A stretch of 58,802 bases of DNA, taken from Candidatus Peribacter sp. GTDB lineage: Bacteria > Patescibacteriota > Gracilibacteria > Peribacterales > Peribacteraceae. Numbering within the stretch: position 1 is the stretch's first letter; each line of letters opens with the position of its first letter. Below are positions 8,717-16,385 of this stretch, piece after piece. Location: the NCBI GenBank assembly GCA_018652955.1, contig JABIBA010000016.1, positions 1-58,802 of the forward strand, in the 5' to 3' direction. The notes beneath the pieces were generated by a model. It did not search any database. It worked only from the letters and a program-made list of their open reading frames with translations, and was not told where the DNA came from. The position numbers and the translations under genes were made by a program.

Positions 8717-10200
8717 TTTGAAACTTTGAACATCCCCATCATTCCATTACTGAGGTGTTCTGCTATATGGCAATGGAACATCCATTCTCCTGGATTTGAG
8801 ATATCGAAAAGAATATCAACTTCGTGTCCGATAGGAACAAGGGTCGTATCTTTCCACACAAGATTGGTGTTAGGTACTCCGTTATCTGAGAGCACTAAGA
8901 ACCGCTGACCATGGAAGTGAATCGGGTGCTGCATAGGATGTGCACTGTCTTCTTCGTTGATAATGCGCACTTTTACAACGTCTCCTACTTTGAATTTCCA
9001 CATGAAGTCCATATTGGCTTTACCAGTTTCTCCATCTACTAGCTTCCACTGGAAGTCCTCGCTGGCCATAGTGGTATTCATCATTGGCATTGTATCTTCC
9101 CATTCTATTCCGGTTTCATCGTGATGCATCATCATACCTTCATGCATCATGCCCATACGATCATCAAGTTCTATGGTGAGTCGAAGGGTCTTATCTACAG
9201 GCCGATCAAACTCCGCTCTAAAGGCGTCGATATCTGCAATGACATCATCGTAAGATCTGATCTCATTGAATGCTTCTGCATAGGATTCGTAGACCTTTTC
9301 TTCTGTAATAGAGAAGTCTCCAAGAGAAAATTCTGCAAGAGGGCTGGTATGCATCAGTTTGTAGTCACCAGCTTCTTCAAACAACGCTTCTACAATATAG
9401 CGTTCAGCTGGAGCGATAGTTACAGCGTCTACAAAGCTATCGCGTTCATACCGCCCGACATCAGAGCCGACAAGTTTAAGTTTGGCACCTGGGATATGGA
9501 GACGGAATGTTCGGGTATTAGCGACGTTGGTGAAGTAAAACCGTACGACAGACCCCTTAGAAAACGTCTGATCGTAGTGTGTATCTCCATTGATAAGCAT
9601 CTGGTTTCCAAATCGTCCCATTAACGCAAAGTTTGGATGATCTTTTCCATAGGGAACATTCTCTCCATTTTCATCCAAGAACAGATCGTCAAGGACGATA
9701 ACTTCTTCTGCGTTTACAGGATTATATTCTGTCTCGTCATCGGGTTTTACAAACAGGTTTCCATAGAGACCCATGTCTTGTTGTATATCCTCTCGCACAT
9801 GTGGGTGGTACCAGTAGATACCTTCATCAGGGAATTTTACAGTGTAGCGATGCGAGCCTCCTGGGAGAGTGACATCCATAGTCACATCCGGGACACCGTC
9901 ACTTTTGTTATCAAGTCGCAGTCCGTGCCAGTGAATCGTAGTCTCATAATCAATATGGTTAGTACTGTCGATTGTTATTGTCGCTCCTTGAGGAGCTTTG
10001 ATCATAGGACCGGGAATTTGGCCGTTGTATCCATACATCTTGAATGTTTTCCCATTGATCGTCTTAGAGACGATAGTAGGATCTATGCGTATCTGATCTC
10101 CATCAGAAACTTCAAGAACTTCCGAGGGTTGTGCCTCAGGAAAATTCTGACCTTGGCATCCTGCAAGAAGTACTGCACTAAGAATTAGGATTCTCTTCAT
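8713..10200 (-). CDS. Multicopper oxidase lipoprotein (CueO/laccase-like)
   Basis: A 495-residue secreted enzyme. The N-terminus has a lipobox (VLLAGC, Cys15), so it should be lipid-anchored outside the membrane. All four copper-binding clusters are visible: HWHG (residues 90-93), YWYHPHV, HPIHFHGQ and HCHIAEHLSNGM (476-487) with the type 1 Cys477 and axial Met487. A Met/His-rich insert (MGMMHEGMMMHH, about residues 350) precedes the last domain, as in copper-tolerance oxidases such as CueO, where it binds Cu(I). The likely reaction is oxidation of Cu(I) or an organic substrate with reduction of oxygen to water. It is the last gene of a three-gene copper operon; its ATG overlaps the previous stop (TAATG). 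Confidence 0.94.
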   Translation of the reverse strand: MKRILILSAVLLAGCQGQNFPEAQPSEVLEVSDGDQIRIDPTIVSKTINGKTFKMYGYNGQIPGPMIKAPQGATITIDSTNHIDYETTIHWHGLRLDNKSDGVPDVTMDVTLPGGSHRYTVKFPDEGIYWYHPHVREDIQQDMGLYGNLFVKPDDETEYNPVNAEEVIVLDDLFLDENGENVPYGKDHPNFALMGRFGNQMLINGDTHYDQTFSKGSVVRFYFTNVANTRTFRLHIPGAKLKLVGSDVGRYERDSFVDAVTIAPAERYIVEALFEEAGDYKLMHTSPLAEFSLGDFSITEEKVYESYAEAFNEIRSYDDVIADIDAFRAEFDRPVDKTLRLTIELDDRMGMMHEGMMMHHDETGIEWEDTMPMMNTTMASEDFQWKLVDGETGKANMDFMWKFKVGDVVKVRIINEEDSAHPMQHPIHFHGQRFLVLSDNGVPNTNLVWKDTTLVPIGHEVDILFDISNPGEWMFHCHIAEHLSNGMMGMFKVSN

Positions 10201-10517
10201 TACGAGGCTTTGTTACAAGCGGTATTTCCACATCCACATCCACCACGTTTAGGCGCGTTTGGTTTTTGAGCGATGTTGCAACTACAACCACTTCCTTCGC
10301 ATGTCTTTGGTTCTTCGTTGGCAGCAGGCTTAGAGAGCTCTCGCATCATTTCCATGTGTTCTTCAGGTGTTTGCTTTCGCAATTCTTCTACAGAGATATC
10401 CATGTATTCAGCCATATTGATTTCACTTTGCGAGGCATCAGCAGGATGAGCTGTATCTGAGCCAGCTGTATGGCTGCACGCTGCGAGAAGTAGGGAGAGG
10501 AGGAGTAGACGTTTCAT
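10200..10517 (-). CDS. Cys-rich lipoprotein of the copper operon
   Basis: A 105-residue predicted lipoprotein (lipobox LLLAAC, Cys14). The middle is Met- and Glu-rich (EEHMEMMRELSK). The C-terminal third carries seven Cys in the pattern CEGSGCSC, then GGCGCGNTAC, typical of a metal-binding tail. No known family is recognised. It sits between the CuA-like cupredoxin and the multicopper oxidase, with an 11-base gap upstream and an overlapping TAATG downstream, so a copper chaperone or copper-buffering role at the cell surface is the best inference. Confidence 0.85.
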   Translation of the reverse strand: MKRLLLLSLLLAACSHTAGSDTAHPADASQSEINMAEYMDISVEELRKQTPEEHMEMMRELSKPAANEEPKTCEGSGCSCNIAQKPNAPKRGGCGCGNTACNKAS

Positions 10518-10528
10518 GAGATTAGGGG

Positions 10529-10936
10529 TTATTCAATAATAATAGTTCCTTGCATGTCACCGTGACCTGCGCCACATTGTACATTGCAGAAGAAATCAAA
10601 TGTACCAACTTTGTCTGTAGGAATCTTAACGAGTTTCATTTCACCCTGAGCCATGCTTTCTTTTATCCCAAGACCAGGAATTGCTACTCCATGGTTTCCT
10701 TGTATGCCCATAAGGTGAAGGGAAACATTTTCTCCTTTCTTGAGTCGAATGGTACTAGGCTCAAATTTCCAGTCACTGGTATGCAGCATAATTGTGCGCC
10801 CTTTTGTATCTTCTTGAATAGTGGGCGCATGGTTAGAAGGCGCGTTTGAGTTACTATTCAAAAATTTAGGACCAACAATTATTACAAGAGCAACAACTGC
10901 GAGGGCGGGTAGTGCTTGTTTAAGTTCAGAGTTCAT
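10529..10936 (-). CDS. Membrane-anchored CuA-type cupredoxin
   Basis: A 135-residue protein with one N-terminal membrane segment (about residues 9-26) and a single cupredoxin domain outside the membrane. Residues His82, Cys117, Cys121, His125 and Met128 reproduce the CuA binding pattern of cytochrome oxidase subunit II and nitrous oxide reductase (C-x3-C-x3-H-x2-M plus an upstream His). There is no oxidase subunit I or N2O reductase catalytic domain in the window, so it is a stand-alone electron carrier or copper-binding protein. It is the first gene of the operon with the Cys-rich lipoprotein and the multicopper oxidase. A TACACT -10 lies 24 bases before the ATG, followed by a short ACTACCCC-type direct repeat in the leader. 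Confidence 0.9.
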   Translation of the reverse strand: MNSELKQALPALAVVALVIIVGPKFLNSNSNAPSNHAPTIQEDTKGRTIMLHTSDWKFEPSTIRLKKGENVSLHLMGIQGNHGVAIPGLGIKESMAQGEMKLVKIPTDKVGTFDFFCNVQCGAGHGDMQGTIIIE

Positions 10937-11025
10937 ATATAGGGGTAGTGGGTAGGGGTAGTGTAATCCTCTGCAAATTCTCTGTCAAAACATATCAAAT
11001 ACACCATTTCTAAATGGCTCCGCAA

Positions 11026-11043
11026 AGCCAAAAGCAGCTCTTA
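11026..11043 (+). repeat. Direct repeat, copy 1 (heads small-peptide cassette 1)
   Basis: AGCCAAAAGCAGCTCTTA occurs here and again, identical over 18 bases, at 11313-11330. Each copy is followed by CCTTGAT, an AT-rich stretch and then a small membrane-peptide gene, so a whole expression cassette of about 287 bases appears duplicated. Confidence 0.85.
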
Positions 11044-11125
11044 GAGCCTTGATTTATTTACGCGAATATGTAAGCGTGATACTTAGTCAATTCACAGGCC
11101 TTAACCATTCAACGGAGGAAGAACA

Positions 11126-11242
11126 ATGAACGAAACGATGGGGATCATCATTGGTGTGATGATCTACACTTATACCGGATTCCTTAAGGCACAGTTCCTT
11201 AGGGGCATCAGGAGACAGAGTGACCAAAGCCAACAGAACTGA
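11126..11242 (+). CDS. 38-residue hydrophobic peptide, cassette 1
   Basis: An ATG at 11126 opens a 38-codon frame ending in TGA. A strong Shine-Dalgarno (GGAGGAA at 11114-11120) sits 5 bases before the ATG. The N-terminal half is hydrophobic (MGIIIGVMIYTYTGF) and the C-terminal half is basic and polar (RGIRRQSDQSQQN), so a single-pass or membrane-inserting peptide is likely. A perfect 10-base-pair hairpin and then an intrinsic terminator follow. No homologue is recognised. The layout (own promoter region, small hydrophobic peptide, own terminator, tandem duplicate) is reminiscent of type I toxin peptides, but no antisense RNA could be identified. Confidence 0.7.
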   Translation: MNETMGIIIGVMIYTYTGFLKAQFLRGIRRQSDQSQQN

Positions 11243-11245
11243 TCA

Positions 11246-11310
11246 GTATCTTCGGGTCCGAAGATACAAGACTAAGAACCCGGTGACGACATACTGTCGC
11301 CGGGTTTTTC
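11246..11310 (+). terminator. Hairpin plus intrinsic terminator of cassette 1
   Basis: GTATCTTCGG and CCGAAGATAC (11246-11267) form a perfect 10-base-pair hairpin just after the stop codon. A second hairpin pairs AACCCGG (11277-11283) with CCGGGTT (11300-11306), followed by TTTTC. The second is a typical rho-independent terminator; the first may protect the mRNA end. Confidence 0.85.
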
Positions 11311-11312
11311 TT

Positions 11313-11330
11313 AGCCAAAAGCAGCTCTTA
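11313..11330 (+). repeat. Direct repeat, copy 2 (heads small-peptide cassette 2)
   Basis: The second identical copy of the 18-base repeat at 11026. The following sequence also resembles the first cassette (CCTTGAT, then ACGC, AATAT and GTA or AGTA in the same order), supporting cassette duplication. Confidence 0.85.
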
Positions 11331-11412
11331 CTTCCTTGATAAATATATAAAATCACGCAATATAGTAGGCAGTTAGTCTACTAGTCTCACTGTTACAGAA
11401 GGAGCTTCTCAA

Positions 11413-11538
11413 ATGATTAGCTCGATTATGGCTTACTCCCAAAGAATCGAAATATTGCTTTGGGGGATTCTAATCCTCGTAGTCGCCATCATGATAGCTG
11501 GCTTCTACCAAAGCAGAGATAAGCCAGGAGGCTGCTAG
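11413..11538 (+). CDS. 41-residue single-pass membrane peptide, cassette 2
   Basis: An ATG at 11413 opens a 41-codon frame ending in TAG. GGAG at 11401-11404 is a Shine-Dalgarno 8 bases upstream, and TATAGT at 11361 is a plausible -10. The peptide has one clear membrane segment (ILLWGILILVVAIMIAGF) followed by a short basic tail ending in Cys. An 8-base-pair hairpin overlaps the stop codon and a strong terminator follows, the same plan as the 38-residue gene. No homologue is recognised. Confidence 0.7.
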   Translation: MISSIMAYSQRIEILLWGILILVVAIMIAGFYQSRDKPGGC

Positions 11539-11612
11539 CACTTTCGGTTCTCTCAAATGAGAGTGCCAACCCAATTACCCGGACGACGACACTCTGTCCT
11601 CCGGGTTTTTCT
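11538..11612 (+). terminator. Hairpin plus intrinsic terminator of cassette 2
   Basis: GCACTTTC (11538-11545) pairs with GAGAGTGC (11559-11566) with one G-U. Then ACCCGGA (11577-11583) pairs with TCCGGGT (11600-11606), followed by TTTTCT. The next gene's -10 box lies directly behind the T run. Confidence 0.85.
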
Positions 11613-11614
11613 GC

Positions 11615-11620
11615 TACTAT
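11615..11620 (+). promoter_or_regulatory. Extended -10 (TGCTACTAT) of the EamA transporter gene
   Basis: TGC precedes TACTAT, and the hexamer ends 8 bases before the ATG at 11629, so transcription should start at about the start codon. It sits immediately after the terminator of the upstream cassette. Confidence 0.5.
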
Positions 11621-11628
11621 CTACCCAC

Positions 11629-12582
11629 ATGGCTCTACTTACTTCAGATCTAGACAAGCAAATGCGCATAGCAAGCCTGCTTGCTGCTGTTGTACTTTCC
11701 AATATGAAACCGATCTTCTCTAAGATTTTGTATCTCGAGGGATGGAGCCCTGTTCAGCTGTACTTTGTCTCGTTACTAGTAATGGCAATAGTACTGCTTA
11801 CACATGAAATGGTTTCACTCGAAAGGGGAGTGCGATGGGGAATGACACGGCGAGATTTTCGAGGAACTATTATCGACGCAATCATTGGAGGAGTCATTGG
11901 TCCTGTGATGTTCTTTACAGCCCTAAGCACAGTCACAGCGTCACAGACTATTTTGCTGACGAGTATCTCACCGTTTCTCGTTGTAATTTTTGCAGTCCTT
12001 ATGCTCGGCGAACGGATGAATGCACAAATGGTTTGGGGAGGGGTATTTATTCTTGCAGGACTTGCTGCAGCTCTTTGGTATGATTTGTCTGAACTGACTC
12101 TCTCCACAGGAGCGCTATTACTACTTGGGTCTTCTGTTTGTGGAGCGTTTGCGACGATTGTGCATAAGAAATATGTAAAACACCGTCACTTAGATTCTAT
12201 TGTTTTTGTAAAAACACTTATCAGTCTTGTGCTTGTTGGAGCATGGTTACAGTTTACAAGCGAAGAGGGGCTCAGCTTCCTCGCTACCCCGCAAAACGTT
12301 TGGGGAGTTATGGCGATGCCAATACTTTCTTTCTTGCTTCCGTTTTTCTTATTCTTTAAGGCACTTAAAAAGACAAAAGCTACGGATGCGGGAATGGTTG
12401 CAGCGTTAGGTAGAGTAATCGCTCTAATGCTTGCGAGCGTATTACTTGGAGAAGCACTAGAAACAAATCATCTTATTAGTATTAGTCTAATTGTATTCGG
12501 AGTGCTATTTATTAACGTTCCACTAACCAAGTGGAGAGTGGTTCCATCGCGTCTCATGGAAATTGGTCCACTACGAAAATAA
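11629..12582 (+). CDS. EamA / drug-metabolite transporter family permease
   Basis: A 317-residue protein with about ten hydrophobic segments arranged as two similar halves, as in EamA (DMT) transporters. Typical patterns include NMKPIFSKILYLEG in the first helix region, ASQTILLTSISPFLVVIFAVLMLGERMN at the end of the first half (cited as separate pieces of the EamA signature) and GVLFINVPL near the end. The substrate cannot be told; family members export metabolites or amino acids. I chose the ATG at 11629 because a longer reading would run through the upstream terminator. The stop codon overlaps the stem of a bidirectional terminator. Confidence 0.88.
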   Translation: MALLTSDLDKQMRIASLLAAVVLSNMKPIFSKILYLEGWSPVQLYFVSLLVMAIVLLTHEMVSLERGVRWGMTRRDFRGTIIDAIIGGVIGPVMFFTALSTVTASQTILLTSISPFLVVIFAVLMLGERMNAQMVWGGVFILAGLAAALWYDLSELTLSTGALLLLGSSVCGAFATIVHKKYVKHRHLDSIVFVKTLISLVLVGAWLQFTSEEGLSFLATPQNVWGVMAMPILSFLLPFFLFFKALKKTKATDAGMVAALGRVIALMLASVLLGEALETNHLISISLIVFGVLFINVPLTKWRVVPSRLMEIGPLRK

Positions 12583-12609
12583 CCGGCGTCGCAATGGGCG
12601 ACACCGGTT
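12575..12609 (-). terminator. Terminator between convergent genes
   Basis: AACCGGCGTCGC (12581-12592) and GCGACACCGGTT (12598-12609) form a 12-base-pair stem that is complete, with one G-U, when read on the minus strand, followed there by ATTTTC. It serves the 118-residue minus-strand gene and may also stop the EamA transcript. Confidence 0.8.
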
Positions 12610-12627
12610 GGGAAATCTTCGTCTTGT

Positions 12628-12984
12628 TCAGGCTTCGACGAGTTCTTCAGGGCGCTTGACTGGCCGAACTGTTTCGGCGAAGTCATCAGTTGTCTGGTCC
12701 CACTCGATGCAGTATCGATGATTCCGCTCGAACGGAATAATCATGAATTCCGGTCCGAAAGCTGCTACACTTCTGCGAAGCATGTATTCTGACAGAGGCG
12801 CAAAGCCTTCCAGAACCATGACGGCTACGTCAGCGTTTGGAGGTAACTTCCCTCGAATGCGACCGACCGCTCTAATCTGCAAGCGTCGACTCTGACAAAT
12901 GTTTGTAAAGGGCTGCCAAAATGGTGCACCTTCCGTGGCTATGCTCCTGACGATCAGGAGCTTCTTCCGTGTCTGTGAATTCAT
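12628..12984 (-). CDS. Hypothetical protein, 118 residues, own strong promoter
   Basis: A 118-residue soluble-looking protein, basic in its first half (RKKLLIVRSIATEG, RRLQIRAVGRIRG) and acidic at the end (VKRPEELVEA). No signal peptide, membrane segment or known family is recognised. It stands alone: a perfect consensus promoter (TTGACA-N16-TATAAT) lies upstream, a hairpin lies in its roughly 60-base leader, and a strong terminator follows. No good Shine-Dalgarno is present. Its base composition looks more GC-rich than the surrounding genes. Both the unusual promoter strength and the codon style set it apart from the metabolic genes here. Confidence 0.75.
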   Translation of the reverse strand: MNSQTRKKLLIVRSIATEGAPFWQPFTNICQSRRLQIRAVGRIRGKLPPNADVAVMVLEGFAPLSEYMLRRSVAAFGPEFMIIPFERNHRYCIEWDQTTDDFAETVRPVKRPEELVEA

Positions 12985-13025
12985 AAACTCGTGCTTTCTG
13001 CCTATTCAAGTAAAGATCGGGTTAA

Positions 13026-13044
13026 CCAGTTCGAAATGAACTGG
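13026..13044 (-). promoter_or_regulatory. 5' leader hairpin of the 118-residue gene
   Basis: CCAGTTC and GAACTGG form a perfect 7-base-pair stem with a 5-base loop, placed in the leader between the consensus promoter and the start codon. It could stabilise the RNA or bind a regulator; function unknown. Confidence 0.6.
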
Positions 13045-13052
13045 ACCGCGGC

Positions 13053-13080
13053 ATTATACTCACAATATAAGATATGTCAA
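13053..13080 (-). promoter_or_regulatory. Consensus promoter of the 118-residue gene
   Basis: On the minus strand TTGACA (13075-13080), a 16-base spacer and TATAAT (13053-13058). Both hexamers match consensus fully, which makes it the strongest-looking promoter in the window. Confidence 0.85.
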
Positions 13081-13119
13081 TGCAGGGTATGTACCCCTGA
13101 AATGTGTTATTCTCTTTAC

Positions 13120-13296
13120 ATGACAGAGTTTCAGCGCCAATTACGCCTCGATTTCGATGCTCAGACTGTTAGTGCTCTAGCAGAGAGAAGTGCCACTCTG
13201 GCAGAAGTGCAAAGACTGATGAATGAGGGGAAGAACCAAGAGGCTGGGGAGCTACTGAAGACTGTTGAGCGTACAACAAAAAGGACTGAGGACTAA
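13120..13296 (+). CDS. Hypothetical 58-residue helical protein
   Basis: A 58-residue protein predicted to be largely helical (VSALAERSATLAEVQRLMNEG, given in part), with charged residues and no membrane segment. No family is recognised. A longer reading from 12991 is possible but would overlap the divergent promoter; the ATG at 13120 is preferred because an extended -10 (TGTTATTCT) ends 6 bases before it, as for many genes here. The stop codon abuts a large inverted-repeat element. Confidence 0.6.
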   Translation: MTEFQRQLRLDFDAQTVSALAERSATLAEVQRLMNEGKNQEAGELLKTVERTTKRTED

Positions 13297-13430
13297 CCTC
13301 ACCCCCGACCCCTCTCCTTCCTCCCCTATCTCCTTTCCAGGAGAGGGGAGCTTCGTTAAATATGAGTATTGAATTTCCCCCTCTCCCTGTAGGCAAGTGG
13401 CGTGGAGGGAGAGGGGGTTAGGGGGTGAGG
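13297..13430. repeat. Palindromic intergenic element with nested hairpins
   Basis: The outer arms CCTCACCCCC (13297-13306) and GGGGGTGAGG (13421-13430) are perfect inverted repeats. Inside are two further hairpins: CTCCCCT plus CTCCT pairing with AGGAG plus AGGGGAG (about 13321-13350), and CCCCCTCTCCCT pairing with AGGGAGAGGGGG (about 13377-13417). The whole could fold into a three-way junction. It fills the gap between the 3' ends of two convergent genes, so it may end transcription from both. C/G-rich extragenic palindromes of this look are scattered in many genomes (recalled, not searched). Confidence 0.8.
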
Positions 13431-13438
13431 TAATACTT

Positions 13439-15097
<1,659 letters not shown>

Positions 15098-15125
15098 GAT
15101 AAAGGTTAGAATTAGGAATTATAAA

Positions 15126-15449
15126 TTAAGATATTTTAGATCGAATAGAATCTGCAGAGAGAAACTTCACCTCTACATTTTTACCATTTTCATCTTTTAG
15201 CTCTATTTCTTCTCCTGCGTATTGCCCGTAAACAACGCGGTCACCTACTTTGTAAGAAGAGGCATCGATACCATCTTTGTCTTTACCAGATCCTACTGCG
15301 TAGACAGTTCCGATAGAAGATTTCTTATCTGATGCAGTATCAGGAATAATAATTCCAGAAGCTGTAACATCGTCACGAGTATCAGGAATAACGGCTACAT
15401 GTCCTGCGGACGGTTCTAGGGTTACGGAGAGTTTTGGTAGGTCTGACAT
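15126..15449 (-). CDS. groES: 10 kDa co-chaperonin GroES
   Basis: A 107-residue GroES with the usual features: a first segment with the mobile loop region (TASGIIIPDTASDKKSSIGTV in pieces), GDRVVYGQYAGEEIEL and the C-terminal strand. It caps the GroEL ring. It is first in the groES-groEL operon. The promoter overlaps a CIRCE operator, so the operon should be repressed by HrcA and induced by heat or misfolded protein; hrcA itself is not in the window. Confidence 0.98.
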   Translation of the reverse strand: MSDLPKLSVTLEPSAGHVAVIPDTRDDVTASGIIIPDTASDKKSSIGTVYAVGSGKDKDGIDASSYKVGDRVVYGQYAGEEIELKDENGKNVEVKFLSADSIRSKIS

Positions 15450-15483
15450 AAATTTTTTGGTAGTTGATTACAAAGACGACCAA

Positions 15484-15513
15484 TCTTAGCACTCGAAAAT
15501 ATAGAGTGCCAAC
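15484..15513 (-). promoter_or_regulatory. groES promoter with overlapping CIRCE operator
   Basis: CIRCE half-sites TTAGCACTC (15486-15494) and GAGTGCCAA (15504-15512) are separated by 9 bases, the classic HrcA operator with one changed base. On the minus strand TTGGCA (-35) and TAAGAT (-10), 18 bases apart, coincide with the two ends of the operator, so HrcA binding would block RNA polymerase directly. Confidence 0.92.
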
Positions 15514-15524
15514 TAGAAAACTCA

Positions 15525-15553
15525 CAAAAAAACCGGCTCTGAAGCGAACCGGT
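15525..15553 (-). terminator. Terminator of the STAS-domain gene
   Basis: On the minus strand ACCGGTTC and GAGCCGGT pair (one G-U) around a 6-base loop, followed by seven T. It separates the STAS gene from the groES promoter. Confidence 0.85.
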
Positions 15554-15587
15554 AATGAATCAATCAATCCGTCGTTATATGAATTGG

Positions 15588-15953
15588 TTAACGAGTCAGA
15601 AACTCGTAAGCTTTATCGAATGTATCTTCAAATGAGAATAAGCATTCGCCTTCATCTAGCGGTACAGCAAATTGCTGAACCACATCATCATCCATTGCGC
15701 ACGTGCATACAAATGTACCATTTCGGGTAGCATCCTTCTTAAACGCAATGAGAATGCCCATAAACTGCGAGGAGACATACTCTACTCCATCGAAGTCCAG
15801 AACAATTTTGCCACAGTCCTTTCTGGGCAAGATTGCTCTCAGTTGAGATTGTAGTGTTGCGATATCTTTGTCATCTCTATAGAACTTATTCAAAAACTGA
15901 ACGTGCGCTACTCCACGCACCATTTTGATTGAAATGGGATTATTAGTCTCCAT
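15588..15953 (-). CDS. STAS-domain protein (anti-sigma-factor antagonist-like)
   Basis: A 121-residue single-domain protein. The segment KIVLDFDGVEYVSSQFMGIL (about residues 49-68) matches the core of STAS domains, with the Ser pair at the position phosphorylated in SpoIIAA/RsbV-type antagonists. Such proteins relieve anti-sigma factors or act in scaffolds, but no partner kinase or sigma factor is encoded nearby, so the role is open. It is monocistronic: TTGACA-N16-TAATTT promoter, a leader of about 40 bases, a strong AAAGGAG ribosome site 10 bases before the ATG, and its own terminator. The promoter is back-to-back with that of the 56-residue gene. Confidence 0.8.
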   Translation of the reverse strand: METNNPISIKMVRGVAHVQFLNKFYRDDKDIATLQSQLRAILPRKDCGKIVLDFDGVEYVSSQFMGILIAFKKDATRNGTFVCTCAMDDDVVQQFAVPLDEGECLFSFEDTFDKAYEFLTR

Positions 15954-15997
15954 GGTATGTATTCTCCTTTATATAAAGGACCGACTGATTCTTTATT

Positions 15998-16057
15998 AAA
16001 TTACGCTAGTGTTGTGAATTGTCAATAAATTGACTTTCAATAATAATATGTTAGAGT
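15998..16057. promoter_or_regulatory. Back-to-back promoters sharing a palindrome
   Basis: Minus-strand promoter: TTGACA (16020-16025), 16-base spacer, TAATTT (15998-16003), for the STAS gene. Plus-strand promoter: TTGACT (16030-16035), 16-base spacer, TAGAGT (16052-16057), for the 56-residue gene. The two -35 boxes form the perfect inverted repeat GTCAATAAATTGAC (16021-16034), so polymerases or a regulator at this site would affect both genes. Confidence 0.65.
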
Positions 16058-16141
16058 CTTGCCACTTTTTTCTGAGACAGACAAACACTCCAAGAACATG
16101 GGTTCGGAGGTCTGTAATCAGATAAGTAAGGAGAGCTGTGT

Positions 16142-16312
16142 ATGTCCTCAGGACATGAGGCTGAACCGAAGCGTCTCTACTCTGTTTGTCCGGTAAATGG
16201 TCTTCAGTATGAAGACTCTGCCGGAGATACCATCGTCGTAGGCCATGGATACTCAAGCGTCGCAGAGGACGCTGCACAACAACACCGAGCATTTGAACGC
16301 TCGAAAATGTAG
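16142..16312 (+). CDS. Hypothetical 56-residue protein
   Basis: A 56-codon frame from ATG 16142 to TAG. The Shine-Dalgarno AAGGAG (16128-16133) lies 8 bases upstream. The product is soluble and mixed in charge with one Cys (RLYSVCPVNG) and a His/Gly segment (VVGHGYSS); no family is recognised. A hairpin (TGTAGC pairing with GCTACA, 16308-16323) spans the stop codon and an intrinsic terminator follows. Its leader is about 75 bases, much longer than those of most genes here. Confidence 0.65.
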   Translation: MSSGHEAEPKRLYSVCPVNGLQYEDSAGDTIVVGHGYSSVAEDAAQQHRAFERSKM

Positions 16313-16338
16313 CATTTGCTACAAGCTCACCACACTTT

Positions 16339-16376
16339 GCCCCCTGTTGATTTCACATCGGCAGGAGGGCGTTTTT
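16339..16376 (+). terminator. Intrinsic terminator of the 56-residue gene
   Basis: GCCCCCTG (16339-16346) pairs with CAGGAGGGC (16362-16370) with one bulged base, followed by GTTTTT. It lies just before the stop codon of the convergent SLH protein gene. Confidence 0.75.
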
Positions 16377-16385
16377 GTTAGAACT

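Noticed and set aside
11026-11330. Transposon ends suspected from the identical 18-base direct repeats
   Set aside because: No transposase, inverted termini or target duplication is present; the repeats head two similarly built gene cassettes instead.
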